21,479 bases of DNA. It comes from an uncultured Eubacteriales bacterium (GTDB lineage: Bacteria; Bacillota; Clostridia; Christensenellales; Borkfalkiaceae). The stretch spans positions 1 through 21,479 of the forward strand of contig CABQND010000036.1 of the NCBI GenBank assembly GCA_902465495.1, in the 5' to 3' direction. The notes beneath the pieces are model-generated. The model worked only from the letters and a program-made list of their open reading frames with translations, made no database searches and had not been told where the DNA came from. The translations under genes were made by a program, and so were the position numbers. Positions 14,695 through 21,284 of the stretch are shown here, piece after piece; position 1 is the first letter of the stretch; each line of letters opens with the position of its first letter.

Positions 14695-15699
14695 TTACTT
14701 TGTCATACCTTCTTGTACAGCGACTGCACAAGCAACGGTCATACCGACCATCGGGTTGTTGCCGGCGCCGATCAGGCCCATCATTTCGACGTGTGCAGGA
14801 ACGGAAGAAGAGCCTGCGAACTGTGCATCCGAGTGCATTCTGCCGAGGGTATCCGTCATGCCGTAGCTTGCGGGACCTGCAGCCATGTTGTCGGGGTGAA
14901 GCGTTCTGCCCGTGCCGCCGCCGGATGCGACCGAGAAATACTTTTTGCCGTTTTCGACAGCCCATTTCTTATAGGTGCCTGCAACGGGGTGCTGGAAGCG
15001 GGTCGGGTTGGTGGAGTTTCCGGTAATGGAAACGTCAACTTTTTCCATGATCATGATTGCAACGCCTTCGTTCACGTCGTCGGTACCGTAGCAGCGCACT
15101 TTTGCACGTTCGCCGTCCGAGTAGGGGGTCTCTTTCACGATCGTGACCTTGCCGGTATAATAATCATACTTGGTCTGCACATAGGTGAAGCCGTTGATGC
15201 GGGAGATGATATAAGCCGCATCTTTGCCGAGACCGTTGAGGATAACGCGCAGCGGATTTTTGCGGACTTTGTTTGCGTTTTTCGCGATACCGATTGCGCC
15301 TTCTGCGGCAGCAAAGGATTCGTGGCCTGCGAGGAAGCAGAAGCATTCTGTCTCTTCGCGCAGGAGCATTGCGGCGAGGTTGCCGTGTCCGAGACCGACT
15401 TTACGCTGATCAGCGACCGAACCGGGGATGCAGAATGCCTGCAAGCCTTCGCCGATGGCTTCGGCGGCGTCGGCGGCTTTGGTGCAGCCTTTTTTGATTG
15501 CGATTGCGGCGCCGAGGGTGTAAGCCCAGCCGGCGTTTTCGAACGCGATAGGCTGAACGCTTTTTACGATATCATAAGCGTCGAAGCCTTTCTCGTTGCA
15601 GATCTTTTTTGCGTCTTCAAAATCTTTGATGCCGTACTTGTCCATTACGGGACGGATCTGTTTGATTCTTCTCTCGTATCCTTCAAAAGTAATGCTCAT
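14695..15699 (-). CDS. GGGtGRT protein
   Basis: The 334-residue protein belongs to a family named for its GGGTGRT motif, here at residues 260-266 (SVASGGGTGRTLHPDN). Other striking blocks are FCFLAGHESFAAAEGAIG (about 121-138), GKDAAYIISRINGFTYVQTK (about 158-177) and SVPAHVEMMGLIGAGNNP (about 299-316). There is no signal peptide or membrane segment, so it should be cytoplasmic. AAGGAGGT stands 9 bases before the ATG. It follows an iron-sulfur scaffold gene by 15 bases; this gene pair recurs in Clostridia, suggesting a shared job in metal-cluster handling, but I know of no demonstrated reaction. The final 14 codons and stop are duplicated downstream. Confidence 0.9.
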   Translation of the reverse strand: MSITFEGYERRIKQIRPVMDKYGIKDFEDAKKICNEKGFDAYDIVKSVQPIAFENAGWAYTLGAAIAIKKGCTKAADAAEAIGEGLQAFCIPGSVADQRKVGLGHGNLAAMLLREETECFCFLAGHESFAAAEGAIGIAKNANKVRKNPLRVILNGLGKDAAYIISRINGFTYVQTKYDYYTGKVTIVKETPYSDGERAKVRCYGTDDVNEGVAIMIMEKVDVSITGNSTNPTRFQHPVAGTYKKWAVENGKKYFSVASGGGTGRTLHPDNMAAGPASYGMTDTLGRMHSDAQFAGSSSVPAHVEMMGLIGAGNNPMVGMTVACAVAVQEGMTK

Positions 15700-15714
15700 A
15701 GTTTTCAGACCTCC

Positions 15715-16416
15715 TTACTGTTTGCGGGGGTCGATGTATTTGACCGCCCCGTCGGCTTCGGTGAATCTGCCGTAGTGACCCTGCGCTTTTTTGAACGCGT
15801 CGTCGGCGCTCATGCCGCTCTTGATGAAGTCCATCATTTTGCCGAAGTTTACGAACTCATAGCCGATCACTTCGTTGTTTTTGTCCAGTGCCATGCGGGT
15901 GACGTAGCCGTCCGTCATTTCGAGGTAGCGGACGCCCTTTTCGGCGGTGGAGTACATGGTACCGACCTGCGAGCGGTTGCCTTTGCCGAGGTCTTCAAGT
16001 CCTGCGCCGATGACGAGACCGTCGTCGGAGAATGCGGATTGGCTGCGCCCGTAAACGATCTGCAGGAACAATTCGCGCATTGCGGTGTTGATCGCGTCGC
16101 AAACGAGGTCAGTATTGAGGGCTTCGAGGATAGTCTTTTTCGGCAGGATCTCCGCAGCCATTGCGGCCGAGTGAGTCATACCCGAGCAGCCGATGGTCTC
16201 GACGAGAGCTTCCTGAATGACGCCCTGTTTAATGTTCAGGGTAAGTTTGCAGGTACCCTGCTGGGGAGCGCACCAGCCGACGCCGTGGGTAAGGCCGGAG
16301 ATGTCTTTGATCTCTTTTGCCTGGACCCATTTACCCTCTTCGGGGATGGGAGCGGGGCCGTGGTAGGGGCCTTTTGTAACGCAAATCATCTCTTCAACTT
16401 CGCGTGAAAATTGCAT
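15715..16416 (-). CDS. Iron-sulfur cluster assembly scaffold protein (IscU/NifU-N-like)
   Basis: The 233-residue protein has an IscU-like core: CKLTLNIKQGVIQEALVETI followed by GCSGMTHSAAMAAEIL, where Cys77 corresponds to a cluster-binding cysteine of IscU-type scaffolds. Other cysteines are at 12, 49, 56 and 106; those at 49 and 56 (GWCAPQQGTC) precede the core strand. The C-terminal 100 residues, including GYEFVNFGKMMDFIKSGMSADDAFKKA, are an extension absent from classic IscU (about 128 residues). GGAGGAAG lies 6 bases before the ATG. It is the first gene of a two-gene operon with the GGGtGRT protein. No isc or suf gene is nearby, so a specialised scaffold for a partner is more likely than general cluster supply; that is inference. 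Confidence 0.87.
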   Translation of the reverse strand: MQFSREVEEMICVTKGPYHGPAPIPEEGKWVQAKEIKDISGLTHGVGWCAPQQGTCKLTLNIKQGVIQEALVETIGCSGMTHSAAMAAEILPKKTILEALNTDLVCDAINTAMRELFLQIVYGRSQSAFSDDGLVIGAGLEDLGKGNRSQVGTMYSTAEKGVRYLEMTDGYVTRMALDKNNEVIGYEFVNFGKMMDFIKSGMSADDAFKKAQGHYGRFTEADGAVKYIDPRKQ

Positions 16417-16469
16417 TTTACTTCCTCCGATAGAATTTTAGCGATTTAATTTTGGATTTACCAAAATGA

Positions 16470-16498
16470 ATTATACCACAACGCAAAAAAATTTTCAA
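16470..16498 (-). promoter_or_regulatory. Promoter of the scaffold/GGGtGRT operon
   Basis: On the minus strand, TTGAAA (16493-16498) and TATAAT (16470-16475) are 17 bases apart, with a TGG extension before the -10. The inverted repeat ATTTTGG (16449-16455)/CCAAAAT (16461-16467) covers the predicted start, so it could be an operator or a 5' hairpin. Confidence 0.78.
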
Positions 16499-16568
16499 TA
16501 TTTTCGATTATTATTTCGCGGGGTATGCTTAATTTTTTTTGCAAATTACGAATGCGGCATTCTTTATG

Positions 16569-16597
16569 TTTACAAATTTTTCGGATTGTGTTAAAAT
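16569..16597 (+). promoter_or_regulatory. Promoter of tyrS
   Basis: TTTACA (16569-16574) and TAAAAT (16592-16597) are separated by 17 bases, with TGT before the -10. The leader is only about 35 bases, too short for the T-box riboswitch that often controls tyrS in Bacillota. Confidence 0.72.
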
Positions 16598-16636
16598 AAT
16601 CAGCATAGAACGATAAAAAACGAACGGAGTATTACT

Positions 16637-17854
16637 ATGGCGACGAATGTAATGGACACCCTCCGCGCGAGGGGTTTTATTAAACAGACGGTTTACGAAG
16701 AGGACCTCTACGAGTTGTTGGGCAAGGAGAGTGTTCCTTTTTACATCGGCTTTGATCCGACGGCGGATTCTCTGCACGTCGGGCATTTCATGCAGCTGAT
16801 TGCGATGAAGCACATGCAGATGGCAGGGCATAAGCCCATCATTCTGATCGGCGGCGGCACGGGCATGATCGGCGATCCTTCGGGAAGGACGGACATGCGT
16901 TCGATGATGACGCGCGAAACAGTGGATTATCATTGCGAGTGTTTCCGCAAGCAGATGGCGCGCTTCATCGATTTTGAAGGCGAGAACGGCGCGATCATGG
17001 TCAACAATGCAGACTGGCTCGCCAATCTCAACTATATCGATTTTCTGCGCGATATCGGCGTGCATTTCTCGGTCAACAAGATGTTGACGGCGGAATGTTT
17101 CAAATCGCGGTATGAGAGGGGGCTTTCTTTCCTTGAATTTAACTATATGCTCATGCAGGCGTACGATTTTCTGGTGCTGTTCCAGAAATACGGCTGCCGT
17201 TTGGAGCTGGGCGGCGACGATCAATGGAGCAATATACTTGCGGGTGCGGACCTTATACGCCGCAAAGAACAGCAGCCCGCATTTGCGATGACGTTCACGC
17301 TTCTCACTACTTCCGACGGGCGCAAAATGGGTAAGACGGCGAAGGGCGCCGTATGGTTGGACGAGAATAAAACCAGCCCGTACGAATTTTACCAGTACTG
17401 GCGCAACACGGACGACGCAGACGTGGAGAAATGTCTTAAACTTCTTACGTTCCTGCCGCTTGATGAGATCGCAAGTCTCTGTGCGCACAAAGACGAGCGC
17501 ATTAACGCGGCGAAAGAAACGCTTGCTTATGAACTGACCAAAATGGTGCATGGCGAAGAGAAGGCGAAGGCTGCGCAGGCACAGGCGAAAGCGGCGTTCG
17601 GCGGAGATGCGGAAAATATGCCGACGGCGGAAATTCCTGCGGATACGGCGACGGTTGCGGACGTATTGGTCGCCGCCAATGCGGCAAAATCCAAGAGCGA
17701 AGCGCGCAGGCTGATTGAAGGCGGCGGCGTGAAAATCGACGAAGAAAAGATCGACGACGTAAATGCCCTGATCCCCGCGGCGGCGAGATCGAAAAGGGAG
17801 TTTGTCCTGCACAAAGGGAAGAAGGTGCATATAAGAATTGTGTTCACGAAATAA
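16637..17854 (+). CDS. tyrS: Tyrosyl-tRNA synthetase
   Basis: The 405-residue class I synthetase attaches tyrosine to tRNA(Tyr). The first signature, YIGFDPTADSLHVGHFMQL, holds HVGH at 47-50 (HIGH class), and the KMSKS-class loop reads KMGKT at about 230-234 (DGRKMGKTAKGAVWLDE). The tyrosine/ATP pocket block LGGDDQWSNILAGADLIRR is present. The C-terminal 65 residues are an S4 RNA-binding domain (VADVLVAANAAKSKSEARRL). CGGAG lies about 7 bases before the ATG. The last codons (IVFTK and stop) lie inside the first unit of the 210-bp tandem repeat, so the repeat's origin includes the gene's end. Confidence 0.96.
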   Translation: MATNVMDTLRARGFIKQTVYEEDLYELLGKESVPFYIGFDPTADSLHVGHFMQLIAMKHMQMAGHKPIILIGGGTGMIGDPSGRTDMRSMMTRETVDYHCECFRKQMARFIDFEGENGAIMVNNADWLANLNYIDFLRDIGVHFSVNKMLTAECFKSRYERGLSFLEFNYMLMQAYDFLVLFQKYGCRLELGGDDQWSNILAGADLIRRKEQQPAFAMTFTLLTTSDGRKMGKTAKGAVWLDENKTSPYEFYQYWRNTDDADVEKCLKLLTFLPLDEIASLCAHKDERINAAKETLAYELTKMVHGEEKAKAAQAQAKAAFGGDAENMPTAEIPADTATVADVLVAANAAKSKSEARRLIEGGGVKIDEEKIDDVNALIPAAARSKREFVLHKGKKVHIRIVFTK

Positions 17855-18046
17855 GTTTTTTGCTGAAAAAACTTATTTTCGTGATCTGAGGGGAACCCCG
17901 AACGGTTTTCCCCTCGCCGCGCGATGATTGAGAGCACGCATATATAAAAATCGCACGGCTTCACCCTTTCCGTAAGGCAAGGAATTGCCAAATTGAGTGC
18001 AAAAGCAAAAAGCGTGGTTTTTGCTTTTGCGAGCAATGAAAAAAGG
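17837..18046 (+). repeat. 210-bp tandem repeat, unit A (begins inside the end of tyrS)
   Basis: The unit starts at ATTGTGTTCACG within the last tyrS codons. It contains four inverted repeats: CACGAAATAAG with CTTATTTTCGTG (about 17845-17883), GAGGGGAA with TTCCCCTC, GCCGCGCGAT with ATCGCACGGC (one mismatch), and GCAAAAGCAAAAA with TTTTTGCTTTTGC (13 perfect pairs, 6-base loop). By eye it differs from unit B at about 11 of 210 positions, with no gaps. Confidence 0.92.
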
Positions 18047-18256
18047 ATTGTGTTCACGAAATAAGTTTTTAGTTGAAAAAACTTATTTCCGTGATCTGAG
18101 GAGAAACCCGAACGGTTTTCCCCTCGCCGCGCGATGATCGGGGGCACGCATAAATAAAAATCGCGCGGCTTCACCCTTTCCGTAAGGCAAGGGATTGCCA
18201 AATTGAGTGCAAAAGCAAAAAGCGTGGTTTTTGCTTTTGCGAGCAATGAAAAAAGG
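18047..18256 (+). repeat. 210-bp tandem repeat, unit B
   Basis: This unit follows A head to tail at an exact 210-base period. All four inverted repeats are kept, and the third (GCCGCGCGAT/ATCGCGCGGC) is perfect here. Several differences from A fall in loops (for example the TTTTTGCTG versus TTTTAGTTG loop, and the 18137-18150 loop). Confidence 0.92.
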
Positions 18257-18322
18257 ATTGTGTTCACGAAATAAGTTTACTTATTTCCGTGATTTGAGGG
18301 GAAACCCGAATGGTTTTCTCTC
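18257..18322 (+). repeat. 210-bp tandem repeat, truncated unit C
   Basis: Only the first third remains. The first hairpin has lost 12 bases of its A/T-rich loop (4 left instead of 16) while both stem arms, CACGAAATAAG and CTTATTTCCGTG, are intact. Similarity fades after GGTTTTCTCTC. The rest of the gap to yigZ (18323-18392) is A/T-rich, then G/C-rich, with no feature I can support. Confidence 0.85.
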
Positions 18323-18392
18323 TTGTTAAATATAGTTTTGTACTTGTATTGCGCGGCTTTTTTTCGCGCGGGTTGCGATCTGATCTGAAACA

Positions 18393-19028
18393 ATGAAGAG
18401 TTATCTTTCCGTATATACGCAGACAACTTATGAGAAGGTGATCGAGCGATCCCGTTTTATTGCGAACGTTGCGCATGCGGAGAGCGAAGAGGAGGCGCGC
18501 GCTTTTATTTCGAAGATCCGTGCCGAACATTCTCTCGCGACGCATAATTGTTTTGCGTTTGTGGCAGACGACTGCGGCAATCTTTTGCGTTTTTCGGACG
18601 ACGGTGAACCGCAGGGCACGGCGGGCATGCCCATGCTGGAAGTGTTAAAAAGCAAGAAGCTTTTCCAAACGGTTGCGGTCGTGACCCGCTATTTTGGCGG
18701 TATTAAATTGGGTGCAGGCGGACTGGTGCGCGCATATGCGGGTACGGTCGCGGACGCTCTTGCAAGTGCGGATATTCGAGAATACCGACTTTGCCGAGAA
18801 TATTATGTGACGGTCGGTTATGAAAATTTTGACGCGCTAAAAAAATTTTTGGACCGAAATGCCTGTGACGTGCACGATATTTCGTATACGAATGCGGTAA
18901 CGGTGCGCGTAGCGGTGGTCGAAGAGGCTGCGGTCGGTTTTTTTGCGGAGCTCACCGATTATCTGGCGGGCAGGGCCCAAGTACGCGAGGGAGATGCATT
19001 TGTGTTTCCTTTCCGTGTTCGGGAATGA
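18393..19028 (+). CDS. yigZ: YigZ/IMPACT-family protein
   Basis: The 211-residue protein has the family core: SRFIANVAHAESEEEARAFI near 19-38, THNCFAFV near 50, DDGEPQGTAGMPML from 69, and VVTRYFGGIKLGAGGLVRAY near 91-110. A smaller C-terminal alpha/beta domain (about 136-205) follows, as in E. coli YigZ. Family members are cytosolic proteins linked to translation or proline-peptide handling in various organisms, but the bacterial role is not firmly known. No clear ribosome site precedes the ATG; the start is chosen because MKSYLSVY matches the family's usual beginning. It lies just after the tandem repeats, and its promoter is not obvious. Confidence 0.93.
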   Translation: MKSYLSVYTQTTYEKVIERSRFIANVAHAESEEEARAFISKIRAEHSLATHNCFAFVADDCGNLLRFSDDGEPQGTAGMPMLEVLKSKKLFQTVAVVTRYFGGIKLGAGGLVRAYAGTVADALASADIREYRLCREYYVTVGYENFDALKKFLDRNACDVHDISYTNAVTVRVAVVEEAAVGFFAELTDYLAGRAQVREGDAFVFPFRVRE

Positions 19029-19082
19029 AAAACAATCGAAAAAACTGATTGATTCAATCAAAGAAATCTCTTTTATAAATTA

Positions 19083-19111
19083 TTTACTTTCGCGGATTGC
19101 GGTGGTATAAT
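19083..19111 (+). promoter_or_regulatory. Promoter of ilvE
   Basis: TTTACT (19083-19088) and TATAAT (19106-19111) are 17 bases apart with a TGG extension. The leader is about 40 bases, and no attenuator or T-box structure is visible. Confidence 0.72.
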
Positions 19112-19156
19112 AGAGGTCGAAAAAAACGGCGGCGTACCGTCGAAAGGGGTATCCTT

Positions 19157-20212
19157 ATGAAAATCATCAAAGCGGAAAAACTAAAAGCAAAACCCGCGGA
19201 CCAGAGCAAGCTGGGATTTGGTAAAATCTTTACCGATTACATGCTCACGATGCGGTATAAAGACGGAAAGTGGCAGGAAATGCAAATCGAGCCGTATGGT
19301 CCGGTCGCATTTGATCTTGCAACGACGGTGTTTCATTATGCGCAGGGTATTTTTGAGGGGCTGAAAGCATTCCGAAACGAAAAGGGCGAAGTACGCGTGT
19401 TCCGTCCCGAGGAGAATTTTAAACGCATGAATCGTTCGGCGGAGCGCATGTGCATTCCGAAGATCGATGAAAAGCAGGCTTTGGAAGGTTTGTTTGAGCT
19501 TCTGAAACTGGAAAAGGATTGGATCCCTACGGCACCCGGTACGGCGCTGTATATTCGTCCTTCCATTATAGCGACCAACGTTATGTTAGGCGTGCATGCA
19601 AGCAGTGAATATCTGTTTTTCATCATCCTTTCGCCGGTGGGGAGTTATTATGCGCACGGGCTTGCGCCTACGCGCCTTCTTGTTGAGGATTATTATACCC
19701 GCGCTACGGTCGGCGGAACGGGAGAAGCCAAGTGCATCGCGAACTATGCGGTTTCTTTAAAAGCGGGCGAAGAAGCGGAGAAAAAGGGCTTTGATCAGGT
19801 TCTTTGGTTGGATGCGAACGAGAAAAAGTATGTCGAAGAAGTCGGTTCGATGAATATGTTCTTCGTCATTGACGGTGAAGTTGTAACGCCGGAGCTTGTC
19901 GGTTCCATTTTGCCGGGGATCACGCGCAAGAGCAGCATTGAGCTTCTGCGCGCACACGGGTATAAAGTTTCCGAACGCCGTGTTTCCATTGATGAGGTGA
20001 TCGAAGCGCAGAAGGCGGGTAAACTGAACGAAGCATTCGGCACGGGAACGGCAGCGGTCATTTCGCCGGTAGGCATGATGGAATATAAGGGCGTGGACTA
20101 TGTCGTTAACGGCGGAGAGATGGGCGAGATCACCAAGTGGTTGTATGATACCATTACGGGCATTCAGAGCGGCAGACTGGAAGACAAATACGGTTGGGTC
20201 GTGAAACTCTGA
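19157..20212 (+). CDS. ilvE: Branched-chain-amino-acid aminotransferase
   Basis: The 351-residue fold-type IV PLP enzyme catalyses the last step of valine, leucine and isoleucine synthesis (or the first step of their breakdown), using glutamate/2-oxoglutarate. Visible marks are FHYAQGIFEGLKAFR near 55-69, RPEENFKRMNRSAERM near 78-93, GGTGEAKCIANYAVSLKAGE with the PLP lysine at about 192, and SGILPGITRKS-like GSILPGITRKSSIELL near 250. Length and motifs match the longer, eukaryote-like BCAT type. The residues after the PLP lysine read KCIANYA where relatives usually have KCGGNYA, a mild oddity. The ATG at 19157 is chosen for AAGGGG 7 bases upstream; an upstream in-frame ATG gives a basic, implausible extension. 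The stop overlaps the next gene's start by one base. Confidence 0.94.
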   Translation: MKIIKAEKLKAKPADQSKLGFGKIFTDYMLTMRYKDGKWQEMQIEPYGPVAFDLATTVFHYAQGIFEGLKAFRNEKGEVRVFRPEENFKRMNRSAERMCIPKIDEKQALEGLFELLKLEKDWIPTAPGTALYIRPSIIATNVMLGVHASSEYLFFIILSPVGSYYAHGLAPTRLLVEDYYTRATVGGTGEAKCIANYAVSLKAGEEAEKKGFDQVLWLDANEKKYVEEVGSMNMFFVIDGEVVTPELVGSILPGITRKSSIELLRAHGYKVSERRVSIDEVIEAQKAGKLNEAFGTGTAAVISPVGMMEYKGVDYVVNGGEMGEITKWLYDTITGIQSGRLEDKYGWVVKL

Positions 20213-20553
20213 TGTTCGGAAAATTGTTTGCGAAAAAGCCCAATGATAAAGCGATCCGAAAGTTCTGGAAAGAATTTGAAGAGCGCATCGATTTGTATGC
20301 GGATATCCTGGAAAACGAAACCGAGGATTCCGAGGATTTTGATTGGCTGAAACAAAAGATCGGGAAATCTCTCAAACTTTGTTGTCTGGATACGACGGTC
20401 GGTTACGATTTTCGACTGGAAACGACGCGTTCACCGGCGCGGCTCGTATTTTTGCACAAAAATAATGATTATCTGAAAGCGGTCGGGGAACGTATGCTGG
20501 CGCTGTATCCCGATCAATTGGCAAATAAGATCGCGTTCGCCGTGGCGGAATAG
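20212..20553 (+). CDS. Small protein of unknown function coupled to ilvE
   Basis: The 113-residue cytosolic protein is charged (MFGKLFAKKPNDKAIRKFW at the start) with a predicted helical first half and a strand-rich second half (GYDFRLETTRS, ARLVFLHKN) ending in an amphipathic helix. It has no signal peptide and one Cys-Cys pair (LKLCCLD, about 57-58). The FW.EFEE..D opening recalls small Clostridial proteins annotated only as hypothetical. The TGATG overlap with ilvE implies translational coupling, and a terminator follows 28 bases later, so the two form one unit. Codon use resembles its neighbours. I cannot assign a function. Confidence 0.78.
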   Translation: MFGKLFAKKPNDKAIRKFWKEFEERIDLYADILENETEDSEDFDWLKQKIGKSLKLCCLDTTVGYDFRLETTRSPARLVFLHKNNDYLKAVGERMLALYPDQLANKIAFAVAE

Positions 20554-20581
20554 GCAACGACGCAAGCGAAAACGGACATAG

Positions 20582-20613
20582 AATTCCGCACCTGTTTCGG
20601 GTGCGGAATTTTT
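20582..20613 (+). terminator. Terminator of the ilvE unit
   Basis: An 11-bp perfect stem (AATTCCGCACC, 20582-20592, with 20600-20610) has a 7-base loop and ends in five T (20609-20613). The recX start is only about 30 bases further on, with no clear promoter between, so some read-through probably supplies recX. Confidence 0.85.
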
Positions 20614-20643
20614 AGGATATGCGCAGCAGGCGCGGAGGTGCGT

Positions 20644-21261
20644 ATGGCGGAAATTACGGCGATCACGCCGCAGGTAAAAGATAAAGAACGTTGCAATGTG
20701 TATGTCGACGGAAAATTTTACTGCGGGTTGAAGCTGGAAACGGCAATCGCGTTTCGATTGAAGGCGGGAGAGCCGATCGATCTTGCTCGTTTGGATGAGA
20801 TCCAGTTCGAAAATGAGAAATCGCAGGCACTGGATAAGGCAATGACTCACCTTTCGGTCACGATGAAGACGGAAAAGCAAATGCGCGATTTTCTCAAAAA
20901 GAAGGGGTATGTTGAATCTGTATGTGAGTATGTGCTGGAAAAGCTCATCGGGTACGGGTTTGTGGATGATGCGGAATATTGCGCGCAGTATGTGCGCACG
21001 GCCGGAAAGAATAAGGGCGCCCGGCTGATTGCATTGGAATTGAAAAAACGCGGCGCGCGCGAAGATTGCATTGAAGCTGCGCTTGCGGACACGGAAGGGG
21101 AAAGCGAGGCCGCAAAAGAAGTTCTTGCCAAATACATGAAAAACCGAGAATTTACGCGTGAAAATCTGTATAAAGGATACAGGCATCTGCTATCCAAAGG
21201 ATTTGATTATGACGCGGCAAAGGAAGCCATGCAATCGCTCGGTGCGGATGAAGAGGAATAA
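20644..21261 (+). CDS. recX: Regulatory protein RecX
   Basis: The 205-residue protein modulates RecA filaments. A short N-terminal beta region (ITAITPQVKDKERCNVYVDG) is followed by the helical repeats of the family: ALDKAMTHLSVTMKTEKQMR, FLKKKGYVESVCEYVLEKL, YGFVDDAEYCAQYVRTAGKN, KGARLIALELKKRGAREDC and the final HLLSKGFDYDAAKEAMQSL. Length fits Bacillota RecX. The ATG at 20644 is chosen with GGAGG (20634-20638) 5 bases upstream; the GTG at 20638 lies inside that site. recA is not in the window. The next gene starts 24 bases after the stop. Confidence 0.92.
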   Translation: MAEITAITPQVKDKERCNVYVDGKFYCGLKLETAIAFRLKAGEPIDLARLDEIQFENEKSQALDKAMTHLSVTMKTEKQMRDFLKKKGYVESVCEYVLEKLIGYGFVDDAEYCAQYVRTAGKNKGARLIALELKKRGAREDCIEAALADTEGESEAAKEVLAKYMKNREFTRENLYKGYRHLLSKGFDYDAAKEAMQSLGADEEE

Positions 21262-21284
21262 ACGCGGCAAAGGAGGAAGGAAAG

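Noticed and set aside
14713..16407. Long rightward open frame (564 codons) opposite the GGGtGRT and scaffold genes
   Set aside because: Antisense shadow: the leftward frames have ribosome sites, a promoter, a terminator and recognisable families.
17527..18267. Leftward open frame across the tandem repeats encoding a repeated 70-residue peptide
   Set aside because: It stays open because 210 is a multiple of three. It has only a GTG start with no ribosome site, overlaps tyrS antisense, and is better explained by the nucleic-acid repeats.
17837..18322. CRISPR array
   Set aside because: The repeats are 210 bp, directly adjacent and without unique spacers, and no cas gene is nearby.
19029..19082. 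Terminator after yigZ
   Set aside because: GATTGA/TCAATC leaves almost no loop and lacks a proper T tract, so it is too weak to call.
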